DNA of 64,000 nt from Marinobacter szutsaonensis (GCF_039523335.1 NZ_BAAAFC010000001.1:62001-126000); one strand, 5' to 3'; positions 47,746-57,547 are shown, counted from the stretch's first letter. Translations and numbers: made by a program. Notes: a model not told the origin generated them from the letters alone.

Positions 47746-50454
47746 ATGGAAGGTATTTTTGGAGCAAAATGGAGGCGCCCTTCCCGAATGCTGGGGGGAT
47801 TACTGGCGTCAATACTGGTGCTGGGAGCGCCGGGCCTCAAGGCCCAGGAAGTTGCACCCCTGAACCAGGTTACGGTTCCGGATGTGAACACGCTGGGGCT
47901 GTTGGATGGAACGGGGCCTGGAGCCTGGTTGGACATTACCGAACCGGAGCGAAAGGAGGCATTACAGGCACTGGGTAAGGCCTTGTTCTGGGATATGCAG
48001 GTAGGCGGGGACGGCATCACCGCCTGCGCCAGCTGTCATTACCATGCCGGTGCCGACCACCGGCGCAACAATCAGTTGAGCCCTGGATTCAAGGGTGGCG
48101 ATTTTGCGCTTGATTTGCTGGCGGTAAACCAGGCCCTGGGTTCGCCCCACTACCAGGGAGCCAATGAAGTCGGCACGGAAGTGGGATTTCCGGTCAACGA
48201 GCCGCATTTGTTGGCCCTGGGCTGGCCCCCCGATACCCTTGATGGCACGCCTGGCACTGGCCCGAAAGGGGATCCAGTGCTGGATATCAATGACGTGGCC
48301 TCGTCACAGGGAGTCCGGGCGGGTACCTTTACAGGATTGTCAGGGGACCGCGTGGATTATGCCCTGCTCACAGAAACAGATAACGGCTTCGATGCTATCT
48401 TCACTACTCCCGGAAATGGGATACCTGCCACTGCACGCAGGGTGGAACCCCGCAACGCGCCGACGGTGATCAACGCGGTCTTTAACTTGCGCAACTTCTG
48501 GGACGGCCGAGCCGACACTTTCTTTAACGGGGTGAATCCGTTGGGTTTCCGCGACCCCACCGCCCGGGTAAAAACTTATGTTGCTGGTCAGCTCGCCGAT
48601 GAGAAGCTGCTGATTCCATTCTCGGCGCTGGCATCCCAATCTGTCGGACCGCCTCTCAGTGATTTCGAGATGCAGTTTGCCGGGCGGGCATTTGCCCATA
48701 TAGGTCGCAAGCTTGCCAATGCAATACCGCTGGCGGACCAGGCAGTTGCCTGCGATGACTCTCTGCTCGGAACCTTGTCAGACTGTGGTGGGACTGGCCG
48801 GGGGCTGACCGTTTCCTACGCCGCTTTGATTCGGGATGTCTTTGATGAGCGGTTCTGGGGGGATGGTAGCGGCGGGGATGTCTGTCTGATGGTTGATGAT
48901 AGCCAAAGCCCGCCTGCGCTGTCTCAGGTCACCTGCACCGAACCAAGGACCGACGATTTCACCCTGCTGGAGTACAACTTCGCCTTGTTCTTCGGGCTGG
49001 CGGTTCAGGCCTATGAGGCGACGCTGTTTACCGATAACACCATTGTTGACCTCCTGGCCGGAGGGATTGCCACCGGCGCCGTGACCAATGGCACGGGAAG
49101 ACGGGCGATTACCATCGATGTTACCGGAATGCCGCTGGAAACCTGTATTGCCAGCATTGCATTAAATAACAATGCAGCCGGAGTCGCCGATGCCGAGCAG
49201 ATCTGTGCGGCGCATTATGCGAAGTTTATCCATCCGGCGGCCGTCACCGGCGCTGAATCCGGTAATGCGTTGTTCCCGGTTGCACCGGATACGCCCATTG
49301 GCGGCTGCATGGATCCCGTAACTTGCGGGAGTTCGCCGAATGAAGCGGCAGCAATCAATGCGCTGTTGAGCATCGAGCGTGGCGTCGGGCGCTTCTTCGC
49401 CGGTGCAACGGCCTGTGGAGTCTGCCATTTCAATCCCGAGTTTACGGGAGCGACCGTCTCAGCGCTCACCGGATTCGGTGCCGCGCCGGTTCCACCCCTG
49501 CCACCGGGGCAGTTGCGGAAGGAAGCGCTTGAAGTGCCGATGGAGCGGATGATTGCCTTCAACGGTCAGGCTCAGGTCTACGACGCCGGGTTCTACAACA
49601 TCGGTGTTCGACCCACGGCGGAAGACCTTTCGCTGGGCGATGCTATCAACGGGGTACCCCTGTCGTTTGCCAAATTGCGGGAGGCCATCCTGCTCCTGCA
49701 AGCTGGCCAGGACCTGCCGGAACCCCTCAATGAAACTGCGATTGGCATGATTGCCGATGTCATTGCCGGCGGAGAATTACTTGTCCCGACTTCTCCGACC
49801 GATCTGACTCCTCGGGTGTTCGACCTGGCGTTGGCCTGCGGCCCCGGGCTGGTCGGTAATGGCAATGCCCAGGGGCGCCGGAATGGCGATCCAAACAACA
49901 ACCCGAATACCAACCAGTGCATCCCGGACATCATTCCTGGCGAAAAAATTCTGATGAATGGTGCTTTCAAGGCTCCCGGTTTGCGGAACGTGAAGTTTAC
50001 CGGTCCGTACTTCCATAATGGTGCCAAGAAGAATCTGCGCCAGGTTCTGGAAACCTACAAGACCGCCGGTCATTTCCCGACCCTCAACTTCAACAACCTG
50101 GATGCGGGTATGCGGATCTTTGATCTTGGGCCTGTTGACGAGGCGTCGGTGGTTGAAATGATGGAAACCGGCCTGACCGATTGGCGGCTGGCCACGGATT
50201 CCGGCAAGTTCGACCATCCGGAGCTGTGTGTGCCACATGGTCATGATCTGGAGACAGGCCAAACGCTGCTTGTGGCTATTCCGGCCGTTGGGTCAGATGG
50301 TCATGGGGATCTGCTGCAGACCTTCGAAGAACAGCTTGACGGTGTCCCCGGTGCCCACAGTCTGGATGAGCTCTGCACCATGCCGTTCATTGCCGATGCG
50401 AGTGGCAGCTCGCAAATCGACGTGCCGCTGCAGCCACCGGTGGTAGCTCCATAA
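47746..50454 (+). CDS. Diheme MauG / cytochrome c peroxidase-like protein, exported
   Basis: 902 residues, much longer than the usual 320-450 of this family. The signal peptide ends near LKAQE (residue 35). Two heme c sites: CASCH (94-98) and CGVCH (557-561). The usual distance between the hemes is about 150 residues, so over 300 residues are inserted. The C-terminal IPGEKILMNGAFKAPGLRNVKFTGPYFHNGA... matches the family. It would act in the periplasm on peroxide or as a protein oxidase. A terminator follows it. Confidence 0.82.
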   Translation: MEGIFGAKWRRPSRMLGGLLASILVLGAPGLKAQEVAPLNQVTVPDVNTLGLLDGTGPGAWLDITEPERKEALQALGKALFWDMQVGGDGITACASCHYHAGADHRRNNQLSPGFKGGDFALDLLAVNQALGSPHYQGANEVGTEVGFPVNEPHLLALGWPPDTLDGTPGTGPKGDPVLDINDVASSQGVRAGTFTGLSGDRVDYALLTETDNGFDAIFTTPGNGIPATARRVEPRNAPTVINAVFNLRNFWDGRADTFFNGVNPLGFRDPTARVKTYVAGQLADEKLLIPFSALASQSVGPPLSDFEMQFAGRAFAHIGRKLANAIPLADQAVACDDSLLGTLSDCGGTGRGLTVSYAALIRDVFDERFWGDGSGGDVCLMVDDSQSPPALSQVTCTEPRTDDFTLLEYNFALFFGLAVQAYEATLFTDNTIVDLLAGGIATGAVTNGTGRRAITIDVTGMPLETCIASIALNNNAAGVADAEQICAAHYAKFIHPAAVTGAESGNALFPVAPDTPIGGCMDPVTCGSSPNEAAAINALLSIERGVGRFFAGATACGVCHFNPEFTGATVSALTGFGAAPVPPLPPGQLRKEALEVPMERMIAFNGQAQVYDAGFYNIGVRPTAEDLSLGDAINGVPLSFAKLREAILLLQAGQDLPEPLNETAIGMIADVIAGGELLVPTSPTDLTPRVFDLALACGPGLVGNGNAQGRRNGDPNNNPNTNQCIPDIIPGEKILMNGAFKAPGLRNVKFTGPYFHNGAKKNLRQVLETYKTAGHFPTLNFNNLDAGMRIFDLGPVDEASVVEMMETGLTDWRLATDSGKFDHPELCVPHGHDLETGQTLLVAIPAVGSDGHGDLLQTFEEQLDGVPGAHSLDELCTMPFIADASGSSQIDVPLQPPVVAP

Positions 50455-50489
50455 CAGGTGAGCGTCTGTGACGGACACTTGTGCACATT

Positions 50490-50526
50490 GCGGGCCGACT
50501 CTTGAGAGCCGGCCCGCTTCTTTTAT
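50490..50526 (+). terminator. Terminator after the diheme gene
   Basis: GCGGGCCG (50490-50497) pairs with CGGCCCGC (50510-50517), loop of 12 bases, tail TTCTTTTATA. Confidence 0.75.
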
Positions 50527-50529
50527 ACC

Positions 50530-50808
50530 TCAGTACCGCACCCCGAAATTGGGGAATTCCCCGTTGGCCCGCTGCTCCTCAACCTCGATACCGGTGACCT
50601 TGGCTGCAGGTGGCCCTTCCTGGCACCACTGGTGCAGTTGCTGGAGTTCCTCGGGACTGCCTTCGGCAATCACCTCAACGCGCCCGTCCGGCAGGTTCCT
50701 GGCGTAGCCTGACAGCCCCAGCCGATTGGCTTCCTTCTCGGTGGAGGCCCGGTAGTAGACTCCCTGCACCTTGCCCGAGATCAGCATTTTCCAGCGTTTC
50801 TTGTCCAT
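50530..50808 (-). CDS. acyP: Acylphosphatase
   Basis: 92 residues, the full family length. Catalytic R20 in SGKVQGVYYR and N38 in GYARNLPDG are both present. It hydrolyses carboxyl phosphates such as acetyl or carbamoyl phosphate in the cytosol. It stands alone, converging with the diheme gene. Confidence 0.93.
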   Translation of the reverse strand: MDKKRWKMLISGKVQGVYYRASTEKEANRLGLSGYARNLPDGRVEVIAEGSPEELQQLHQWCQEGPPAAKVTGIEVEEQRANGEFPNFGVRY

Positions 50809-50890
50809 AGCAGTCGTGCGACTCCGTTACATGTTAGCCTGAGTTCAATCTAACGCCCCGGCGGGAAACGATTCAAGGAAAGGTAGAGTC

Positions 50891-51658
50891 ATGTTCACCA
50901 AACATAACACCAGCGGATTTGCCGATGCACTGATCTGCGAGGCGGAGGGGCTGGAGAGCCTACGTTCAGCGCTGGCGCAGGCGGGCGTCACCGATGTGCG
51001 GATTCCGGAGGTGGCCCGGGTGGATAACAATGTGCTGGAGATCACCGTTATCGAATCCGAGCCCGCTACTGCCGAAACCCTTGCCATGCTTGGAGAGGGC
51101 CTGGCCCTGATGCACCGGCTGAGGCAGGAGCGATATGGCTGGGGACGGGACAACTACATCGGGCTGTCGCCGCAACCGAATCGCTGGTCGGAATCCTGGG
51201 GTGAGTTTTTCGTTTCAGACCGCCTGGATTATCAGGTGAGCCGGATCCGGAATGCCGAGATTCGTAGCGAGTTCGAGGCGGTACTCAAGCGCCACGGCGA
51301 GGCTTTGGCGCGGTGGTTGGATAATGCTTGTGAGCATCCGAGCCTGCTGCACGGAGATCTCTGGAGCGGCAATGCCCTGTTTGACCGTAATTCCCCCTGG
51401 CTGATCGACCCGGCGGTTTACTGCGGGGACCGGGAGGCGGATCTGGCCATGACGGAAATGTTCGGTGGCTTCGGCACGGCCTTCTATGAGGCCTACGACC
51501 GGATGTACGCACGCACCGCGGATTATCCCCGCAAGCGGGACATCTACAACCTGTACCACTACCTGAATCACTACAACCTGTTTGGCGGCGGTTACCTGGC
51601 TGGTTGTCAGCGCGGTTTCGAAACGGTTCGTACAGTCGTTTCTCAGATGACGCCGTAA
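50891..51658 (+). CDS. Fructosamine kinase-like protein, short N-lobe
   Basis: 255 residues against the usual 285-300. Conserved parts: FTKHN at the very start (K4, the ATP-binding Lys position), ICEAEGLESLR, HGDLWSGN (catalytic Asp), and WLIDPAVYCGDREADLAMTEMFGGF. The roughly 30 residues that normally precede the Lys, including the glycine-rich strand, are missing and no upstream start restores them. Either the family has a short branch here or the gene is truncated. The family phosphorylates glycated amines. The end overlaps the converging AEC gene by 16 bases. Confidence 0.82.
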   Translation: MFTKHNTSGFADALICEAEGLESLRSALAQAGVTDVRIPEVARVDNNVLEITVIESEPATAETLAMLGEGLALMHRLRQERYGWGRDNYIGLSPQPNRWSESWGEFFVSDRLDYQVSRIRNAEIRSEFEAVLKRHGEALARWLDNACEHPSLLHGDLWSGNALFDRNSPWLIDPAVYCGDREADLAMTEMFGGFGTAFYEAYDRMYARTADYPRKRDIYNLYHYLNHYNLFGGGYLAGCQRGFETVRTVVSQMTP

Positions 51659-52590
51659 CTTCGCAGCAGGAACACGCCAACAGTGACCGTTACGCTGGCC
51701 ATCAGGGTGGTCAGGGCAATGATATTGGCCGCCAGGCGATCATTGCCTCCGAGCGCCTTGGCCATCACGAAGCTGGCGGCGGCAGTCGGGCTGGCGAAGA
51801 ACAGGAACATCAGCCCGAGTTCCGGCCCCCGGAAGCCGGCCAACCACCCGGCGGCGGTGCACAGGGCCGGCAGTACGATCATCTTCATGACGCTTGAACC
51901 GAACGCGGTCTTGCTGTCGCTGCGAATGGAGCTCAGGGATACGGTGGCGCCAATGCACAGCAGCGCCAGCGGAAGGGTCAGGGACGCGAAATAGTCGGCG
52001 CTGGTCATCACCCAGGTAGGCAGGCCAATATTGAGCCAGGCAAAGGGAATGGCCACCACCACGGCGATAATCAGGGGATTGCGGACAATGTCATGGATGA
52101 TCTTGCGCCAGCTGGCGGACTGACCGGGCTGATAGGCGATCAGCACCACCACCGACAGCGCGTTGTAGGAGATGATCACCAAACCAAGCAGGATACCGCC
52201 GGCGGATAACCCGAAATCGCCATACAGGTTGGCCGCCAGCGCCAGGCCGACAATCCCGCAGTTGCCCCGGAAAGCCCCTTGCACATAAACCCCACGATCC
52301 TCTCTGCGCACGCGCCAGGTTGCCCAGAGCCAGGTCAGCCCGAAGCCGCCAAGGGTGGCCAGCAGGTAGAACAGCAGCAGCTCCGGATTCAGGGCGGTGC
52401 TCAGGTCGGCGCGGATGATGCTCAGGAATACCAGCGTTGGCAGTGTTGCCTTGAAGACCAGGGCAGAGGCGGTGTTGATGAAGGGGGCGTCGATCCAGCC
52501 AATCCTTCGCAGCCCGAGCCCGATAAAGACCATGGCAAATACCGGTAAGGTCGTTTCCAGTGTCTGGAGAAAAATGTCGATCAGGTTCAT
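51643..52590 (-). CDS. AEC family transporter
   Basis: 315 residues from ATG 52590 (MNLIDIFLQTLETTLPVFAMVFIGLGLRR); a farther in-frame ATG would add a non-homologous leader. About ten membrane helices, auxin efflux carrier fold with repeats (RGNCGIVGLALAANLYG; FGSSVMKMIVLPALCTA). Substrate unknown; bacterial members move malonate, malate or similar anions. Convergent overlap with the fructosamine kinase gene at its end. Confidence 0.88.
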   Translation of the reverse strand: MNLIDIFLQTLETTLPVFAMVFIGLGLRRIGWIDAPFINTASALVFKATLPTLVFLSIIRADLSTALNPELLLFYLLATLGGFGLTWLWATWRVRREDRGVYVQGAFRGNCGIVGLALAANLYGDFGLSAGGILLGLVIISYNALSVVVLIAYQPGQSASWRKIIHDIVRNPLIIAVVVAIPFAWLNIGLPTWVMTSADYFASLTLPLALLCIGATVSLSSIRSDSKTAFGSSVMKMIVLPALCTAAGWLAGFRGPELGLMFLFFASPTAAASFVMAKALGGNDRLAANIIALTTLMASVTVTVGVFLLRSYGVI

Positions 52591-52678
52591 CGCGGGGCCA
52601 TGGGCAAATAGTGCAGGGGGAAATCGTGGCGGCAGTGTATAATTTCCTTGAGGTTTTCCCAAGGATTTCACCAACCAG

Positions 52679-54737
52679 ATGCCCGGACCGAACGGTTTTC
52701 AGCGGAGTTCTCTCAGGATCCAGCCCTGTGGCTGCCTGTTGGTATTAACCCGATCGCTGGACCGTATTGTCCAGTGCAGTGCCAATGCCGAATATTTCCT
52801 GCAGGTTCCTGCCGAAACCCTGCTTGACCAGTCCCCGGAGGGAGTTTTCGGTGCACGGGTGCTGTCCCGCATTCGCCGCGAACTGGCTGAAGACGATGTG
52901 CTCAGCGGGCCTGTGTCCATCCGCAAGGAGAACAAGGGCCGGCAGATCCGCCTCCAGGTGAATGCCTTTCGCTCTGGGGCCTGGGTGGTCGTCGAAATTG
53001 AACCCCTGACGGGGCTGGGAACCAGGCGGATGACCGGAACGGTCAATCGCTGGCTCGGCAAACTGGCCAATGCCCGTAATCCTGATGATCTGATGAATAT
53101 CCTGGTGGACGGCGTTCGCGACCTGGTCAGGTTTGACCGGGTGGTGGTGGCGCATTTTGACGAGCAGGGCCATGGCGTCTTTCTTTCCGAGAGCAAGCGC
53201 AAGGGCGTTTCTCCGTTGCGAGGTCAGCGTTTTTCCGCCTCCGCTTATCCTCCGGCAAAACGCTCAAAAATGACCCGGCACCAGGTGCGGAGCATTCCAG
53301 ACCTCGAGGCTGGCCTGGTCCCGGTACTGGTTTCTGGAAGAATGACGAAAGATCAGCTGGCGGACGTCGATGCCAGCGGGACGGTACTCCGGGCTCCGTC
53401 CCGGCGGCAGACCGCATATCTGAATTATTTCAAGGCCCAGGCACTGCTCTCTATCGCGATCGTCGGCCCCTCAGGCCTCTGGGGCCTGGTTACCTGTACC
53501 TCGCAAAAGCCGGTTCCCCTTGCTCCAACTCTGAGAGACGCGGCGCGTACTCTGGTGCTGATGGCCACCCAGCGCCTGTTCCTGCTGAAATCCCGTATGG
53601 AAGCCCAGTTCTTACAGCGCGTTCACAAGTCCAGGGATTTTCTGGCCGCGGATATCACAGTCGGGCTGTCTCCGGCCAGAATGCTGGAGAAATACGCCCC
53701 CCGACTGGCTGGCATTATTCCGCGCCAGTGGCATGGCCTATGCCAACAGCGGTGATATCGCCGCGCTCGGGGAAGTCCCTCCCGCCGCTTCGCTCGAACA
53801 ACTGGTCGCCAGGCTGAACGCCGAGCAGCAGGGCCGGTCACCCTGGGTGTCGGCGAGTCTCAAAGAGGAGCCGCTGGCCAGAGAGCTGGAGCTCGGCGCA
53901 GCCTGTGGTCTGCTTGCCGTTCCGCTACCGGGCGAGCGGGTGACCAGCTGGTTCATGGTGTTCCGGGGAGAACATGGTCGAGGCATATACTGGGAGGGCC
54001 GTCCGGAAGTGGATATCCTGACCAGTGCGCCGGGGGAGGAGGAAACCTTCCGCAAGGCCTTTGGTTCCTGGCTGGAAGCCACGGAAGGCAGCAGTGAATC
54101 CTGGAAACGGGTAGAGCGCCTTGCTGCGGTGGACCTGGCAGAGGACATGGCGCTGCTGGCATCAATCAGTGAGATCACCCGCCTGAACGAGCTGCTCAAA
54201 ACAGAGCGCGCGGCCCTGGCGCAGGCCAACGAGCAACTCAGTCATGCTGCGAGCCATGACTCCCTGACCGGTCTCTGGAACCGTTACCGCACTGAATATG
54301 AGCTGGATCGGGAGCTGGCGAAAGCAAGGCGCCATGGTTTGCCGTTTTCAGTGCTGTTGCTGGATGTCGATCATTTCAAGAACATCAATGACTCCTGGGG
54401 CCACGCGGCCGGTGATGAGGTACTGCGGGAAGTTGCCCGGAAGGCCACTGATGTGTTGCGTCAGGAGGATCATCTCGGGCGTTGGGGTGGTGAGGAGTTT
54501 GTCATCCTTGCGACCGGTGCCGGGCGCGGGGACGGGGTGGCGTTGGCGGAACGCGTTCGACAAGCCGTGGCCGAGGTGGCAGTGCCCGGAGTGGAAACCG
54601 CCATTACCGCCAGTATCGGTGTGGCCACCTGGCGCCCGGAGGATAAGCGCAAGTCGATTATCAAGCGGGCAGACCGGGCCATGTATGCCGCCAAGAAGGG
54701 CGGTCGGAACCGGGTGGAGACCGACGAGGGCCTGTAA
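52679..54737 (+). pseudogene. Frameshifted phytochrome-like GGDEF protein
   Basis: Two overlapping reading frames make one protein of about 685 residues. The first (52679-53755) has a PAS-like part with IQPCGCLLVL and a GAF part ending in YAPRLAGIIP. The second, one frame over, continues ASGMAYANSGDIAALGEVP and runs through a PHY-like region into a GGDEF domain. The shift is one extra base near 53720-53724. The GGDEF active site is GGEEF with the inhibitory site RQED. The N-terminal bilin Cys is not seen, IQPHG reads IQPCG, PASDIP reads SASAYP, and the HxxYL His is absent. It may be a sequencing error or true decay. Confidence 0.78.
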
Positions 54738-54749
54738 CAGACCCTCGTC
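54723..54749. terminator. Hairpin between the GGDEF and molybdenum hydroxylase genes
   Basis: GACGAGGG (54723-54730) pairs with CCCTCGTC (54742-54749). It spans the GGDEF gene stop codon. No strong T-run, so bidirectional and weak. Confidence 0.4.
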
Positions 54750-54755
54750 ATTGGT

Positions 54756-57089
54756 TCAGGCCTTGAGCTGGTCACCCACGGGCAGCCGGCGAATGCGCTT
54801 GCCGGTGGCGGCATAGATGGCATTGCACAGTGCCGGGGCCACCGGAGGCAGACCGGGCTCGCCCACACCACCCATGGGTTCGTCCTGGCGGTCCATCAGG
54901 TGGATATGGATTTCCTTCGGCGCATCTGGCATCCGGGGCAGCAGATAGGTATCGAAGTTGTCCTGTTGCGCAACGCCATCCTTGAAGGTGACTTCGCTCA
55001 TCAGGGCGACGCCGATGCCCATCACGCAGGCACCTTCGAGCTGGGACCGGATACGTTCAGGATTGGCTTGCCGGCCGCAGTCAAAGGCAATATCGGCCCG
55101 GTGGATGATCACGTTGCCGCTGTCATCGACTTCCACGTCGAACACGATGGCGGTGTAGGATACAAAGCTGTGATGGAAGGCCAGTCCCATGCCTCGGCCT
55201 TCCGGTAGCTCCTTGCCCCAGCCAGCAGCCTCTGTGGCTTTTTCGACCACGGCACGCATGCGCCCCGTATCAATGGGATACATCTCCGGGTCTTCACCGT
55301 AGTTCCAGCCATCACCCACCGTCAGGTTATGGATCTCCCGCCCCGGGCCCAGCAGCTCGAGCACATAATCCCTGTGGTCCCTGCCTGCCGCTACCGAGAC
55401 CTCATGGGCAAAGCTCTGGATGGCCCAGGCATGGGGGAGGTTGTATACCGAGCGGAACCAGCCAATCCTCACGTGGGCCGGTGCTGGAGGGTTCTCAAGC
55501 CGGATGGCGGGAATACTGAACGGCATGGTGTTGAAACCCATACCAAGCTCGAACTCGCCCTTGTGTTTCGGGTCGGGAGCGAACAGGGAGCCAATGCTGG
55601 GTGACAGGGTGCGGTGGCGCCATGCCATGGCCTTACCCTCATCATCCAGTCCTGCCTCGAGGTGATCAACCGACACCGCGTGGAAGTAAGCGTGATGAAT
55701 ATCATCCTCGCGGGTCCACTGAAGGCGAACGGGACGACCTTCGAAGGCCTGGGCCACGCTGGCGGCTTCCGCCGCGTAATCGGGTTTGGATTTCCGGCCG
55801 AAACCACCGCCGAGGAGGGTCACGTTGACCCGCACCTTCTCCCGGTCCAGGCCGAGCCGGCCGGCAACGGTGTCGCGGGTAGCACGGGGATTCTGCACCG
55901 GTGCCCAGACTTCCACCTCGCCGTTGTTCACCAGCACGGTTGCCACCATGGGTTCCATGGGGGATTGCGCCATGTGGGGCATGTGGTAGGTGGCAGAGAC
56001 TGTCTTGCTTGCCTGCTTCAGAGCGCTTTCCACATCGCCCCGGTCCCGGATAACCCGGCCAGGGGATTGGGCACGTTCCTCCAGCGCCTCGCGATAGGCC
56101 TCGGATGTGTAGCTGGCATTGTCCCCGGCGGGTCCATTGTCCCACTCGATTGTCAGTTTCCTGCGGCCCTCGATGGCTGCCCAGGTATTGGTGGCAACCA
56201 CCGCCACACCGCCGAGCGGACTGAAGCCGGCCGGTTGCCCGGTACCCTCGATTTCCAGGGTTTTCTCCACGCCCGGCACTTTCAGGGTTTCCGAGTCATC
56301 GTAGCTTTTGACCTTGCCGCCATAGACCGGAGGGCGGGCGATCACGGCATACAGTGGGTTTTCCACCTCGACATCGGCCCCGAAGATCGCCTTGCCGGTA
56401 ACAATGTCTTCGCCGTCAATGGCCTTGGGGTGGGCGGACTCCAGCTTGCCGTTGATGTAGCCGGATTCACGGCCGATAAAACGCAACTCGTCATCGGTTT
56501 TAAGCACCAGGTCGTTGCGGCCTGGTACCTCCAGCTCACGGGCGGCTTCCGCAAGTTCGCCAAAGCCAAGTTCCCGGCCGGACGGCGTATGAATGACCTT
56601 GTGAATGTCCGTTCGGACTTCGTGCAAGGGCACCGACCACTGGTTGGCGGCGGCCTGTTCCAGCATCAGACGAGCGGCGGCCGCGGCCCGGCGCATGGGG
56701 TCATACCAGTGGCGCATGCTGCGGGAACCGTCGGTATTCTGGTTGCCATACTTTTCCTGGTTGGCTTCCGCCTGGCGTACTTTCACCCGGTCCCAGTCAG
56801 CACCCAGTTCGTCGGCGGCCAGCAACACCAGGCTGGTACGGATACCCTGACCCATTTCGGCGCGGTTATTGACCACCGTAACGGTGCCGCCGGAATCGAT
56901 ATGGATGAACACATTCGGATCGTCCACCCAGCCACCGGGCATGGCGCCGGCACCGAACTGGGCCTTTTCATTGGCCAGGGGCATATCCCAGCGCGCGGCC
57001 AGCACGAGGGCCGAGCCTCCGGCAAGCCCCATGAGGAACCGGCGGCGGCTGACGTTCGCCAGCAAGAGTCTGTCGTCGGATCTGCTCAT
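54756..57089 (-). CDS. Molybdopterin-binding subunit, isoquinoline 1-oxidoreductase-like
   Basis: 777 residues. A twin-arginine signal (SRRRFLMGLAGGSALVLAA) exports the folded protein. The two Mo-binding halves of the aldehyde oxidase / IorB family are present: GGFGRKSKPDYAAEAA, FRSVYNLPHAWAIQSF, and GGVGEPGLPPVAPAL near the end with the catalytic Glu. With the small Fe-S subunit it would hydroxylate an aldehyde or N-heterocycle in the periplasm. It overlaps the small subunit by four bases. No electron-acceptor or cofactor chaperone gene is next to it. Confidence 0.88.
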   Translation of the reverse strand: MSRSDDRLLLANVSRRRFLMGLAGGSALVLAARWDMPLANEKAQFGAGAMPGGWVDDPNVFIHIDSGGTVTVVNNRAEMGQGIRTSLVLLAADELGADWDRVKVRQAEANQEKYGNQNTDGSRSMRHWYDPMRRAAAAARLMLEQAAANQWSVPLHEVRTDIHKVIHTPSGRELGFGELAEAARELEVPGRNDLVLKTDDELRFIGRESGYINGKLESAHPKAIDGEDIVTGKAIFGADVEVENPLYAVIARPPVYGGKVKSYDDSETLKVPGVEKTLEIEGTGQPAGFSPLGGVAVVATNTWAAIEGRRKLTIEWDNGPAGDNASYTSEAYREALEERAQSPGRVIRDRGDVESALKQASKTVSATYHMPHMAQSPMEPMVATVLVNNGEVEVWAPVQNPRATRDTVAGRLGLDREKVRVNVTLLGGGFGRKSKPDYAAEAASVAQAFEGRPVRLQWTREDDIHHAYFHAVSVDHLEAGLDDEGKAMAWRHRTLSPSIGSLFAPDPKHKGEFELGMGFNTMPFSIPAIRLENPPAPAHVRIGWFRSVYNLPHAWAIQSFAHEVSVAAGRDHRDYVLELLGPGREIHNLTVGDGWNYGEDPEMYPIDTGRMRAVVEKATEAAGWGKELPEGRGMGLAFHHSFVSYTAIVFDVEVDDSGNVIIHRADIAFDCGRQANPERIRSQLEGACVMGIGVALMSEVTFKDGVAQQDNFDTYLLPRMPDAPKEIHIHLMDRQDEPMGGVGEPGLPPVAPALCNAIYAATGKRIRRLPVGDQLKA

Positions 57090-57547
57090 GCCTGATCCTC
57101 CTTGCCCGCGACGCGCTCAATGGCGGCGAGAATCCGGTTGTAGGTACCGCAACGGCACAGGTTCCCGGCCATGGCATCGACGATCTCGCTGGTATCCGGG
57201 TTGGGCGTCTTTTTCAGGAGGGCGGTGGCGTTCATGATCTGGCCACCCTGGCAGTAGCCACACTGGGCGACACCAAGGTCCAGCCAGGCCTGCTGGACCT
57301 TGCTGCCCACCGGATCTTCGGCCATGGCTTCGATCGTGGTGATCTCTCCTTTGGCGGCGGATACCGGTGTCACGCATGAACGGATGGCCGTTCCATTCAG
57401 ATGCACGGTGCAGGCGCCACACTGGGATACACCGCAGCCGAACTTGGTGCCTTTCATGCCGATCACATCCCTGATAGCCCAGAGCAGCGGCATGTTTTCC
57501 GGGACGTCGAGTTCGTGTTGCTCGCCGTTGATGTTGAGCGTAACCAT
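57086..57547 (-). CDS. [2Fe-2S] subunit of the molybdenum hydroxylase
   Basis: 153 residues with two [2Fe-2S] clusters. Plant-type: C38, C43, C46, C58 (CGVSQCGACTVHL). Second: C96, C99, C131, C133 (QCGYCQGGQIM, NLCRCGTYNRI). IorA/CoxS family. It has no signal of its own and would be co-exported with the Tat-borne large subunit. First gene of the pair. Confidence 0.92.
   Translation of the reverse strand: MVTLNINGEQHELDVPENMPLLWAIRDVIGMKGTKFGCGVSQCGACTVHLNGTAIRSCVTPVSAAKGEITTIEAMAEDPVGSKVQQAWLDLGVAQCGYCQGGQIMNATALLKKTPNPDTSEIVDAMAGNLCRCGTYNRILAAIERVAGKEDQA

Noticed and set aside
52680..52720. A Cys-containing N-terminus for the phytochrome-like protein in the neighbouring frame
   Set aside because: The frame reads CPDRTVFSGVLSG just before the IQP segment, but the spacing does not fit the bilin-binding pattern and it would need a second frameshift.
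55614..57095. A 493-codon plus-strand open frame opposite the molybdenum hydroxylase
   Set aside because: It is antisense to a gene with clear Tat, Mo-binding and Fe-S partner evidence, and lacks a ribosome site.
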